Assembly (NCBI GenBank): GCA_035275065.1
Contig: DATENM010000034.1
Coordinates: 1 to 64,000 of the forward strand
Length of the DNA stretch: 64,000 nt
Direction of reading: 5' to 3'
Origin: Blastocatellia bacterium
GTDB taxonomy: Bacteria; Acidobacteriota; Blastocatellia; UBA7656
Shown: in pieces, positions 54,652-63,042 of the stretch
Layout of the letters: each line of letters begins with the position of its first letter
Position numbering within the stretch: position 1 is the stretch's first letter
Position numbers and translations under genes: made by a program
Notes under the pieces: model-generated
The model's database searches: none
What the model was told of the DNA's origin: nothing
Seen by the model: only the letters and a program-made list of their open reading frames with translations

Positions 54652-54897
54652 CATCGGCCTCACTTTGTGCCGCTTACGGCACGGGTGTGTTGAATGAAGG
54701 TATTCATCCGCAGTGGCGGACTGAGCTTGCCCGTCTGTTAAGTGACGCGGCGCAGGTTAGAAATTCCCGCGAGCGGCGCATGATTGTCAAGCGATAGCGG
54801 GAAGAATCGCACAAAGACCGAGGACGCCAAGAACCCCCGGGCCTATCGTGATTCTTTGTGACTTTGTGGCTAAGACTGGATGCATTCGCAAGCTGTC
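54652..54897. other. Intergenic region with a degenerate CACAAAG palindrome
   Basis: CACAAAG (54810-54816) faces CTTTGTG (54854-54860, again 54862-54868) around GGACGCCAAGAACC. The GACGCCAAG wording is shared with the dispersed palindromes at 16.8, 34.7 and 38.6 kb, so it may be a decayed relative. It lies between the VOC and MFS genes. Nothing else is seen. Confidence 0.35.
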
Positions 54898-56151
54898 CTA
54901 TGTCGAGGACGATTCGCCGCGGATCGCCGACTGCCCGGCGAAGCGCAAGCTCTCGTGAAAGACAAACAGCAGAATCGCCGTAAGCAACAGCGCCGGGCCG
55001 ATGCTTTCAAGGCCGAATCGGCTGGCGGCGATGCCGATTGCCGCCGGCAGCAACGACGCGCCGAGCATCGCCGCAGCGATCTCGTAACCAACCGCGTTTG
55101 CCGTGTGGGCGGCTCCCAGGCGGCGAGGCGTTTCGGCAATCATCGAAGGGAAAACCGGCCCCGAGGCTAACCCCATCAACGCCAATCCGCAGAAGCTTAG
55201 AAGGGGTGCGGCGTTGAGCCAGATCAGCGCCGCACCCACGCCGATGCTGACCAGACAGAGGCGCAACAGCCACCGCGCCGCTCGCGATTCGGCGACAAAG
55301 CCAAAGATCAGTCGGCCCACAGTCAGGCTCCCCCAGTACACGCTCACCCACAGACCGGCCTCACCCGCTCCAACCCCGCGCCCTTCGGTGAAGAAACTGA
55401 AGGCCCACGCGCCGGCGGCCGTTTCAAGGCCGGTGTAGATGAAGAAGATCGCGATGCTCAACCAGACCGCAGGTAAGCGCAGCGTGCCGCGGTTTGACTG
55501 CCGTGGCAGTTTGCCGACAGCCTGCGCCTTCGCGTCTATGTTTGTCCAGCGGGCACGCGTCAAGGCGAATGCCACGGCCATCACGAACTGAGTCATCGCG
55601 ACGATGGCATAACCCCAACGCCAGGGGCGGCCAGCATTCAGCACCGCAGTCATGATGGCCGGCCCGATGGCTGCGCCGATGCCGTAACAGGCATGCAGCC
55701 AGTTGACTGTGCGACGGCTGAAATTGAGAGCCGCATAGCTGTTCAATCCTGCGTCAATCGCTCCCGACCCGGCTCCGGCAACCGGCGCGAGCGCCACCAT
55801 ACATCCCCAGCTAGGGGCCAGCGCATAACCCGTCAGGCTGATCGCCATCAACAAGCAACTGAGCGCCAACAGGGTTCCGACATTCATGACCGTCAGCAAG
55901 CGACTGCTGCTGAAGCTCGCCAGCAGATAGCCGCTGGTGAACATCACCAGTATCGCGCCGAGTGCATCAATCCCTAGTTGAAACGTCGCGCGAACCGAGG
56001 GCCAGGCGATGCCATGCAAGCCATCAGGCAGGCCCAGGCTGATAAAGCCGAGGTAGGCGAGCCCGATCAGCAACAGTCCGGCGCTGGCCGCCTGTCCTGT
56101 ACTTTTCTGTTCGCGGTTATGAATGACGATGGCCTTTCGCCGAGTTGCCAC
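54898..56151 (-). CDS. MFS transporter, FucP/sugar-type
   Basis: 417 residues with twelve hydrophobic helices. The first helix region reads LAYLGFISLGLPDGLHGIAWPSVR, the start typical of the FucP/YihN-like sugar MFS group, with GAGSGAIDAGLNSY at helix 4. It carries a short polar N-terminus and a short tail. Likely imports a sugar or small metabolite by proton symport; the specificity is not readable. It follows the response regulator by 24 bases. Confidence 0.83.
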   Translation of the reverse strand: MATRRKAIVIHNREQKSTGQAASAGLLLIGLAYLGFISLGLPDGLHGIAWPSVRATFQLGIDALGAILVMFTSGYLLASFSSSRLLTVMNVGTLLALSCLLMAISLTGYALAPSWGCMVALAPVAGAGSGAIDAGLNSYAALNFSRRTVNWLHACYGIGAAIGPAIMTAVLNAGRPWRWGYAIVAMTQFVMAVAFALTRARWTNIDAKAQAVGKLPRQSNRGTLRLPAVWLSIAIFFIYTGLETAAGAWAFSFFTEGRGVGAGEAGLWVSVYWGSLTVGRLIFGFVAESRAARWLLRLCLVSIGVGAALIWLNAAPLLSFCGLALMGLASGPVFPSMIAETPRRLGAAHTANAVGYEIAAAMLGASLLPAAIGIAASRFGLESIGPALLLTAILLFVFHESLRFAGQSAIRGESSST

Positions 56152-56175
56152 GACTCATCGGCAGCGCCAGGACCT

Positions 56176-56541
56176 TCAGGCAGGTAGCAGTTGGTTGATC
56201 TGTTGGAGGAGCACTTCGTAATCAATCGGCTTGGCAATCGTTTGATTGGCGCCGCCGCGGCGCGCGGCGGCTTCATCGCCGCTGCCAAAGGCTGTCATGA
56301 CGATAATGGGAAGGCTTGTGCAAGGCGGCATCTGGCGCACCAGCCTGATTAGCTCCTTGCCGTCCATGTTCGGCATGGAAAGGTCGGTGATGATCAAGTC
56401 GGGGCAGTCCAGCTGAACGAGCTTCAGGGCTTCTAGCCCATCTTCCGCCGTATAGACCGTGTAGTCTTGCATTCTAAGATAGAGCGCCAAGAGGTCGCGG
56501 CTATCGGGATGGTCTTCGACGACGAGGATCTTTCTTTCCAA
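56176..56541 (-). CDS. Single-domain response regulator
   Basis: 121 residues, only a CheY-like receiver. Acidic pair in VVEDHPDSR, phosphoacceptor Asp in IITDLSMPNMDG, Thr in MTAFG and Lys in IAKPID. No output domain, so it works through protein contact or as a phosphorelay intermediate. It is directly upstream of the sugar MFS gene. No cognate kinase is adjacent. Confidence 0.93.
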   Translation of the reverse strand: MERKILVVEDHPDSRDLLALYLRMQDYTVYTAEDGLEALKLVQLDCPDLIITDLSMPNMDGKELIRLVRQMPPCTSLPIIVMTAFGSGDEAAARRGGANQTIAKPIDYEVLLQQINQLLPA

Positions 56542-56710
56542 AGGATGAGGTCCAGGGTTAAATCCACAAGCGTACTGCTTATTCTTATGGTTAGCACGCG
56601 CCGCGTCAAATGATTTTTGAGGTTGAGTAGACCGCGCGCGCCGGTTTTCTTCCGCCTTCGGATACGCGGAACTTCGCGGCGGACGCGCGCGGCACAGACT
56701 ATCTTTTCAG

Positions 56711-57838
56711 TTAGGGCGTTGGTTTAGCGCCTTTTTTCATCTCATCAAGCTCTTTCTGCGCGGCCTCAAGCCCGCCTTGCAACTGCGCTTTGCGCTGCGC
56801 ATTGGTTTCCTTCTCGATGAGCTTGCCGAGGGCGGCGACCGTCGCCACCTTTAGCGCCTGATCGGCGGGAACTTTGACATCCGGCTCGACTCCCGTGCCT
56901 TCCCAGTTTGTCTTGCTGATGGGGTTAATGGCGCGCCCGGTCGGCACGAACATCTGGAAATGCTCGTTGAGCCGCCGCCCGCCGCCCGGATGAGCGCCGC
57001 CGCCGGTGGTCTCGCCGACGATTGTGGCGCGCTTCAAGTTCTTCAAATTGTAGGTGAATTCTTCAGCCGCCGAGAATGTCCGCCGGCTCGTCAACACGTA
57101 GACTTCTTTCTTGTCACCGAAGCGATTGCCGGGGACGTGCGGCAAGGTCCACCACTGGCGCGTCGAATCGTCGGGGCGGAAATAGAGGTCGTTGAGATGC
57201 ACCGGCTCGGCTCCAAAGAGGTAGCTGGTCAGGAAAGCGACCATCGCCGGGTCGCCGCCGCCGTTGCGCCGCAGATCGATAATCAGCGCGTCGGTGTTGG
57301 CCAGAAAAGTCATCGCTGCCGCGCCGGTTTCGGCGGCAAACTGCGCCGGGTTGAAGCCGCGCAGGTCGAGATAGCCGATGTTACCTTGCAGCCGCTCAAT
57401 CTTTTCAAAGCCAAAATTCGTCTGGCGCATGAACGTCTTAAAGCGCTCGATCTCTTCAGCAGATGGTTCCTCGGCATTCTTGCGCTCAGGAATCGGCTCG
57501 TAGCTGTAGCCGACGCGAAGGTGTTTGTCATGGCTGACGGCTTGGAGGTCGGCGGTCAGCTTTTCGGCAAAGCCACGGGCGCTGGTGACGCTGTCATATT
57601 CTTTATTCGCGAGCCGCTCGCGCAATGCCTGCTGCATCTTGCCGGCGACTTCGGGGAAGACGTAGGCTTCGTTGAGATTCTTGATGGCGCTTTCGATCAC
57701 CGCGGCGCGCATCGCCGCATCAATCGTCATATCTTGCTGCGGCCCCTGCGGCCCTTGCGCAAAGCCGGCGCGGGTTTGCAAGCAGGTCGCGGCGATCATC
57801 AGGACAAAGACCGCCGCCAGATGACGTCTGGTTTTCAT
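56711..57838 (-). CDS. S41 family peptidase, IRBP/tricorn-like, secreted
   Basis: 375 residues with a signal peptide (about 1-27). N-terminal helical domain (NLNEAYVFPEVAGKMQQALRE) like interphotoreceptor-retinol-binding-protein type S41 members. The catalytic Ser lies in TSRRTFSAAEEFTYNLKNLKRATIVGETTGGGAHPGG, with the IIDLRRNGGGDP strand. There is no PDZ domain, unlike the S41 protein at 1-1173. The C-terminus is a Lys/Glu helix. Role probably peptide degradation in the envelope. Confidence 0.88.
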   Translation of the reverse strand: MKTRRHLAAVFVLMIAATCLQTRAGFAQGPQGPQQDMTIDAAMRAAVIESAIKNLNEAYVFPEVAGKMQQALRERLANKEYDSVTSARGFAEKLTADLQAVSHDKHLRVGYSYEPIPERKNAEEPSAEEIERFKTFMRQTNFGFEKIERLQGNIGYLDLRGFNPAQFAAETGAAAMTFLANTDALIIDLRRNGGGDPAMVAFLTSYLFGAEPVHLNDLYFRPDDSTRQWWTLPHVPGNRFGDKKEVYVLTSRRTFSAAEEFTYNLKNLKRATIVGETTGGGAHPGGGRRLNEHFQMFVPTGRAINPISKTNWEGTGVEPDVKVPADQALKVATVAALGKLIEKETNAQRKAQLQGGLEAAQKELDEMKKGAKPTP

Positions 57839-58044
57839 TGTGAATCTCCTTCTTCGTGCACGTGATTATGATTGTGGAATCCGCCATTCTTTCATTCGCA
57901 AAATGCGCCTGCGAAGTTCCAGCTTTTTTTCCGAGACGGCGCTACCGGACGCTAGCTTCACCGCCATCTAGTGTTTCGATATGGCCAATGATTGTGGTAG
58001 TATCTGCCAACTGGATGTGAGTTCATTTTTTGTTGAGGTGAGAT

Positions 58045-58911
58045 ATGATCGGGATCGCTCGTCACTCGATTTTAAGGATAACATTCACACTAGTTGTGCT
58101 GGCGCTGTCCATCGTGTTGACGGCGCAACGGGCCGCCGCCGCCGACGGCAGGGATAACAAAAGCAAAGGCGCGATAGGCCACGACGCTTCAACCCTGCGG
58201 GCTACGGCCAGCTCGCCGCTGCCCGTGGCCGCCACGGTCGCGCCGAATATTACCTATGCCGCTTTCACAATGGCGATGCAGCCGCTTCCCGAAGCCAGAC
58301 CCGTCGGCACACTCGCGCGCGTCGGCTCGTCAAAAGCCGTAGGGCCGAAGACTCCCTTGCCCACGCCACAGCCACCGCGTCTGCCCGCGGTCAGCACCGC
58401 GCCATTGACTCCGGGTGAAAAATTTCACATCTTTTTGAAAAAGTCATTCCTCTCTTATTCGCCATACGCGCTTTCGATTTTTGGTGGCATCATCGGCGAA
58501 GCGACCGACAAAGATCACGGGCGGCATATGAGCGCCGGCGATTTTATGGCCGACACGATGACCCATGTGGCGCGCAGCATGGCGTTTCGGGCGACCGCCA
58601 ACTTCATGGAGAAGTTCGCCTTCGCGACCATCCTCCGGCAAGACCCGCGCTATCACCGCTCGGACAAAAAGGGCGTCGGCGGCAAAATCATGTACGCCGT
58701 GTCGCGCGTCTTCATCACCCAGGGCGACCGCTGCGGCTGCGATCAATTCAACGCCTCCTTCCTGATGGGCGGGCTGACCGCTTCTGCCATTGCCCAGAAC
58801 TGGCGGCGTGAAGAAGACAGAACAACGGAAAAAATCTTCACCGGCTGGGCCAGTCACATCGGCGTCCGCGCCTTTACCAACATCTTGAGCGAGTTCATCG
58901 GCGGACAGTAG
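58045..58911 (+). CDS. Secreted protein of unknown function
   Basis: 288 residues from an ATG with a strong ribosome site (GAGG 6-7 bases upstream). Signal peptide about 1-32, then a low-complexity Pro/Ala/Thr region to about 125, then a conserved-looking domain: FLKKSFLSYSPYALSIFGGIIGEATD, EKFAFATILRQDPRYHRS, SRVFITQGDRCGCDQFNASFLMGGLTASAI. The two amphipathic or hydrophobic stretches suggest membrane association, possibly outer-membrane. I do not recognise a named family. It converges with recO over a shared terminator. Confidence 0.75.
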   Translation: MIGIARHSILRITFTLVVLALSIVLTAQRAAAADGRDNKSKGAIGHDASTLRATASSPLPVAATVAPNITYAAFTMAMQPLPEARPVGTLARVGSSKAVGPKTPLPTPQPPRLPAVSTAPLTPGEKFHIFLKKSFLSYSPYALSIFGGIIGEATDKDHGRHMSAGDFMADTMTHVARSMAFRATANFMEKFAFATILRQDPRYHRSDKKGVGGKIMYAVSRVFITQGDRCGCDQFNASFLMGGLTASAIAQNWRREEDRTTEKIFTGWASHIGVRAFTNILSEFIGGQ

Positions 58912-58934
58912 GAAGGTCGAAATTGGAAGAGTGG

Positions 58935-58967
58935 AAAAAGCCAGCGCCTCAACCGCGCTGGCTTTTT
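58935..58967. terminator. Bidirectional terminator between the unknown gene and recO
   Basis: Perfect 13-base arms AAAAAGCCAGCGC (58935-58947) and GCGCTGGCTTTTT (58955-58967), loop CTCAACC. The A and T runs give a U-run on both strands, fitting the convergent genes on either side. Confidence 0.92.
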
Positions 58968-58982
58968 CCTTTGCCCGGCAAG

Positions 58983-59726
58983 CTAAAGAAGGGCGCGCGA
59001 GCGCAGGTCGCGTTCGAGAGCATGGCGGATGATTTGATAATTGATGTCGCCAATCCGGGTCAGGTGCTCTGCGCGAAAAGGCCGGCGCGCAAACGCCGAA
59101 GGATGAGTGCTGAACATCTCGCCGATGATAGCGCGCTGTTCGGCTTCGACTGCCGCGCCTCTGCCGCCGCTGCACGCCTGGCAGCGCGGCGCCCCTTCGA
59201 TGGTTAAGTAGGTGGGTTCGCCCGCGCCAATCGCCTCGCCGCAGGCGGCGCACAGCGTGGTATCAGGAAAGTAGCCGGTTAGCCGCAACAGCCACGTTTC
59301 AAAATAGCGCAGCACTCGCCCGAGGTCGCTCCCCTGCTCAATCGCCTCAAGCGCCGCCGTCAGCAGCCGGTAAAGCCGCTCATTCGGCTCATTGTCCGGC
59401 AGGAATTCGTTCAGCAGCTCGGCCAGGTAAGAGAACGCGCTGGCGATTTCAACGCTGCGCGCCGCGACATGAAATTGCGAGTGGACGATTTCGCAGCCCG
59501 ACACGCTCATCAGCTCGCGCCCTTCTTTTTGAAAGAAGGTCAGCGAAACCTGCGTGAAGGGTTCGAGCGCCGAGCCGAAGCGGCTCTTCATCTTGCGCGC
59601 GCCGTGCGCGACGCCGCGTATCTTCCCCATGTCGCGCGTCAGGAAGATACAGATCTTATCGGCCTCCGCCAGCGCGTAGGTGCGCAGCACATAAGCATCG
59701 GTCGTGTGTAAAGCCATCACCTTCAT
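58983..59726 (-). CDS. recO: DNA repair protein RecO
   Basis: 247 residues. N-terminal OB-fold starts TTDAYVLRTYALAEADKICIFLTRDMGKIRGVAHGARKMKSRFGSALEPFT, the RecO signature. The C-terminal helical part holds the four-Cys zinc site (CAACGE, CQAC). RecO loads RecA on single-stranded DNA with RecF/RecR in recombination repair. Its only neighbour of note is larE, divergent at 59831. Confidence 0.93.
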   Translation of the reverse strand: MKVMALHTTDAYVLRTYALAEADKICIFLTRDMGKIRGVAHGARKMKSRFGSALEPFTQVSLTFFQKEGRELMSVSGCEIVHSQFHVAARSVEIASAFSYLAELLNEFLPDNEPNERLYRLLTAALEAIEQGSDLGRVLRYFETWLLRLTGYFPDTTLCAACGEAIGAGEPTYLTIEGAPRCQACSGGRGAAVEAEQRAIIGEMFSTHPSAFARRPFRAEHLTRIGDINYQIIRHALERDLRSRALL

Positions 59727-59830
59727 TATACCAAATCCTCATCGCCGCGCTCTCGTTTGATTCCCGATGCGAACGCCCGGCGCGGTTTCACCCAGTTGCC
59801 CGGCGATAGTTGAGCGAGTAACATTAGACC

Positions 59831-60682
59831 GTGACCACAAACCTGGCATCCCTGAGCCGCTCGCCGTCAAGCGGCCTCGAAGAAAAAGAAGCACGGTTGC
59901 GCGAGCTACTGCGCGGTTACGGCTCGGTGATCGTCGCCTTTTCGGGCGGCGTTGACAGCGCCTATCTCGCCTACGTCGCCCACGACGAGCTCGGGTCGCG
60001 GGCGCTTGCGGTGACTGGTGATAGTGCTTCTTACCCGACGTTTCAGCGCGCGCTTGCCGATCAGCTCACGCGGCGCTTCGGCATTCGCCATGAGATTATT
60101 TTCACCGAAGAATTCAACGACCCGAATTATGTCAACAACCCGCCGAACCGCTGCTACTACTGCAAGACGGAGCTATACGCAAAGCTTGATGAGCTGACCG
60201 CGACGCGCGGCTTTGCGGTGGTCTGCGACGGCACGAATGCTGACGACGCCGGCGATTATCGCCCCGGCAGGCAGGCGGCCCGCGAGCACAATGTGCGCTC
60301 GCCATTGCTCGAATGCAGGTTGACTAAGGCAGAGATTCGCGAGCTGTCGCGCCGCGCAGAGTTGCCGACCTGGGACGAACCGGCATCGGCCTGCTTGTCG
60401 TCGCGCGTGCCTTACGGTCAGATCGTCACGCTGGAAAAACTCTCGATGGTTGACCGCGCAGAGATGGCGCTCAAGCAGATGGGCTTTCGGCAAGTGCGTG
60501 TTCGCCACCACGGCGACATTGCGCGCGTCGAAGTTGCCGATGTCGAGATGCCGCGCGCCCTCGACGTAGACATGGCCGGGCAGATGGCGGCGGCGCTCAA
60601 GGCGCTCGGCTTCAAGTACGTCGCGCTCGACCTCGAAGGTTATCGCACAGGTTCGCTCAACGAGACACTCAAGCAGCAATAG
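59831..60682 (+). CDS. larE: ATP-dependent sacrificial sulfur transferase LarE
   Basis: 283 residues from a GTG. PP-loop SGGVDSAYLAYVAHDEL binds ATP. NRCYYCKTELY and PASACLSSR carry three cysteines; in this family a conserved cysteine either donates its sulfur or helps hold an iron-sulfur cluster. LarE installs sulfur on the pyridinium dicarboxylate precursor of the nickel-pincer cofactor of lactate racemase. larB, larC and a lactate racemase are not in the window. Eight bases separate it from the methyltransferase gene. Confidence 0.92.
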   Translation: MTTNLASLSRSPSSGLEEKEARLRELLRGYGSVIVAFSGGVDSAYLAYVAHDELGSRALAVTGDSASYPTFQRALADQLTRRFGIRHEIIFTEEFNDPNYVNNPPNRCYYCKTELYAKLDELTATRGFAVVCDGTNADDAGDYRPGRQAAREHNVRSPLLECRLTKAEIRELSRRAELPTWDEPASACLSSRVPYGQIVTLEKLSMVDRAEMALKQMGFRQVRVRHHGDIARVEVADVEMPRALDVDMAGQMAAALKALGFKYVALDLEGYRTGSLNETLKQQ

Positions 60683-60689
60683 CCCCCTG

Positions 60690-61469
60690 ATGGACGATTC
60701 AAAAGATAGGTGGAACCCTGAGCAGTACGAACGCTATCGCGACGAGCGCAGTCAGCCGTTCTTCGACTTGATGGCGCTGGTCGAGGCGCGCCCGGCGATG
60801 CGCGTAGTTGATCTCGGTTGCGGCACAGGCGAATTGACACAGGTGCTGCACAACACCTTGAAAGCCGGCGAAACCCTCGGCCTGGATTCGTCCGCCGCGA
60901 TGCTCGCAAAAAGCGAGAGATTGGCGAGCAGTAACTTACGCTTCGAGCGGCGCGACATCGCTGAGTTTGCGGCCGAAGGCGAATACGACCTGGTTTTTTC
61001 AAATGCTGCGCTGCATTGGCTCGAAGGTCATGAAGCGCTGCTGGCGCGCCTGACTGCGGCCTTGAGGCCGGGCGGGCAAATAGCTGTTCAGATGCCGGCC
61101 AATAACGATCACCCAGCGCATCTGGTCGCCGTCGAGCTAGCCCGGCAGACGCCATTTCGCGAAGCGATGCAAGGCTACGAGCGCCGCTGGCCGGTTTTAA
61201 AACCCGAAGCGTATGCCGCGTTGCTTTATCGGCTCGGTTTCAAGAAGCAGCATGTCCGCTTGCAGGTTTATGGTCACTTGCTCAACGCCAGAGAAGATGT
61301 TGTGGAGTGGGTGAAAGGCACACTGCTTACGGATTACGAAAAGCGTTTGCCCGCCGAGTTGTTTGGCGAATTCATGCGGCAGTACCGCGAGCTTCTCTTC
61401 GAGCGCCTCGAAGACGCCCGGCCATATTTCTATCCCTTCAAGCGTATCCTGCTCTGGGGCCGGCTATGA
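60690..61469 (+). CDS. tam: Trans-aconitate 2-methyltransferase-like SAM methyltransferase
   Basis: 259 residues. Class I SAM fold with motif I VVDLGCGTGELT, LGLDSS, and LVFSNAALHWLEGHEALLARL. The start WNPEQYERYRDERSQPFFDL and the end WVKGTLLTDYEKRL match the Tam group, which methyl-esterifies trans-aconitate. The last bases overlap the convergent enoyl-CoA hydratase gene by 6 bases. The substrate is inferred from similarity only. Confidence 0.82.
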   Translation: MDDSKDRWNPEQYERYRDERSQPFFDLMALVEARPAMRVVDLGCGTGELTQVLHNTLKAGETLGLDSSAAMLAKSERLASSNLRFERRDIAEFAAEGEYDLVFSNAALHWLEGHEALLARLTAALRPGGQIAVQMPANNDHPAHLVAVELARQTPFREAMQGYERRWPVLKPEAYAALLYRLGFKKQHVRLQVYGHLLNAREDVVEWVKGTLLTDYEKRLPAELFGEFMRQYRELLFERLEDARPYFYPFKRILLWGRL

Positions 61470-62246
61470 CGACCTGTCTTTCTCATCATTAAATGTGCCG
61501 TGGCGGCCTGCGCCGCTGGCAAACCGCGTTGCGCCCGCCACGGTCTCTTTGTCTAGCGCCGCGAGGCCGTGCTTGAACTCGTTGGCGAGCGCATCTATCC
61601 AGCTCAAATCGAATTGCTCGTAAGCCGAGAGCCGGTCGCCGCGCAGACAGGTTTGCGGGAAGCGGGCGATCTCTTGCGCCAGCGCTTCGGCAGCCTGCCG
61701 CGCCGTGCCTCTGGGCACCACGCGGTTGGCCAGACCGATCTGCAAGGCTTCGGCGGCGTCAACCGCTCGCCCTGTGAGGATCAAATCGAGCGCACGGCTC
61801 AGACCGATCAAGCGCGGCAGCCGCACCGTCCCGCCATCAATCAACGGGACGCCCCAGCGACGGCAGAAGACGCCGAGAATGGCATTCTCTTCGACGACGC
61901 GCAGATCACACCACAAGGCCAGCTCAAGCCCGCCGGCCACCGCGTACCCGGCGATTGCGGCGATGACCGGCTTGCTTAGCATCCTCCTTGAAGGCCCCAT
62001 CGGGCCATCGCCGGTCGCTTCGGTGCGGTTGCCGCGGCCCGCGGCGATGGCTTTCAAATCGGCCCCGGCGCAAAACGTCCCGCCTTCGCCATAGAGCACC
62101 GCGACCGCCGCCTCTTCATCCGCCTCGAAGCTGCCGAAAGCCTCGATCAGTGATTCAGCGGTTTCTCGATCAACAGCATTGCGCACCTCGGGGCGGTGAA
62201 GAATGACGGTGGTGACCGCGCCGCTCTTTTCGACTGTAACGGACAT
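61464..62246 (-). CDS. Enoyl-CoA hydratase/isomerase family protein
   Basis: 260 residues of the crotonase fold. Oxyanion-hole segments FCAGADLKAIA and AIAGYAVAGGLELALWCDLRV; the downstream region reads GVFCRRWGVPLIDGGTVRLPRLIG, where typical hydratases have ...GLGPGAGG.... The second acidic catalytic residue is therefore not the standard Glu pair, so it may be an isomerase or hydrolase-type member. It ends overlapping the methyltransferase gene on the other strand. Confidence 0.85.
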   Translation of the reverse strand: MSVTVEKSGAVTTVILHRPEVRNAVDRETAESLIEAFGSFEADEEAAVAVLYGEGGTFCAGADLKAIAAGRGNRTEATGDGPMGPSRRMLSKPVIAAIAGYAVAGGLELALWCDLRVVEENAILGVFCRRWGVPLIDGGTVRLPRLIGLSRALDLILTGRAVDAAEALQIGLANRVVPRGTARQAAEALAQEIARFPQTCLRGDRLSAYEQFDLSWIDALANEFKHGLAALDKETVAGATRFASGAGRHGTFNDEKDRSS

Positions 62247-62363
62247 GATTTGCCTCCTGGGGGCTAAGCCGAAGGCCCGCTAATGACCAAAACGAAACGG
62301 CGACCACGCGGGCCGCCGTTCGATTCAAGCTTTAATTGGCAGAGCCGTCAAGCCGCCGGTGTT

Positions 62364-63023
62364 TCATTTATTGAAATCCACCTTTGGCGCTTCGCGCGAC
62401 GAGGGGTCGGCTTTGAACTCTGGCTCCTGTTGAAAGCCCATGACGTTGGCAAAGATGACCGACGGGAAGCGCTGCCGCGAGTTGTTATAATCCAGCACCT
62501 TGGCGTTGTAATCGCGCCGCGCCACGGCGATGCGGTTCTCTGTGCCGGCCAGCTCGTCTTGCAGCCTCATGAACTGCTGATCGGCTTTCAGATTCGGATA
62601 GTTTTCCGTTAGCACGAGCAGGCGGCCCAGGGCGCTCGACACCTGAGCGTTGGCGTCGGCCTTTTCATCAACCGTTTTCGCATTGAGCAGGCGCGAGCGC
62701 GCGTCGGCAATCTCGCCAAACACCTGTTCTTCGTGCTTGGCGTATCCCTTCACCGTATTCACCAGGTTGGGGATCAGATCGGCACGGCGCTGAAGCTGCA
62801 CGTCAACGTTCGAGAATTCATTCTTGACGGCATTGCGTTTTCCCACCAGGCCGTTATAGGTGCTACAACCGCCCATGAGCAGAAGCGCTGCGAGAACGAT
62901 GGCGCCAATCAACCAGACGCGCTTTTTGGTCTTCTGCTGCGCCAGTTGATTCTGCTGTGTGTGATAATCCTGCTGAAACTGATCGCGCAAATCCGGGCCA
63001 CGCTGGTCAGTAAAATTACTCAT
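62364..63023 (-). CDS. LemA family membrane protein
   Basis: 219 residues. A polar N-terminus of about 33 residues, one membrane helix (VWLIGAIVLAALLLMGGC), then the LemA helical domain YNGLVGKRNAVKNEFSNVDVQLQRRADLIPNLVNTVKGYAKHEE and LVLTENYPNLKADQQF. AGGAGG precedes the ATG by 5 bases. Function of the family is unsettled. It begins 19 bases after the hflX stop, so the two are likely co-transcribed. Confidence 0.93.
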   Translation of the reverse strand: MSNFTDQRGPDLRDQFQQDYHTQQNQLAQQKTKKRVWLIGAIVLAALLLMGGCSTYNGLVGKRNAVKNEFSNVDVQLQRRADLIPNLVNTVKGYAKHEEQVFGEIADARSRLLNAKTVDEKADANAQVSSALGRLLVLTENYPNLKADQQFMRLQDELAGTENRIAVARRDYNAKVLDYNNSRQRFPSVIFANVMGFQQEPEFKADPSSREAPKVDFNK

Positions 63024-63042
63024 CCGTTCCTCCTAATTCGAT

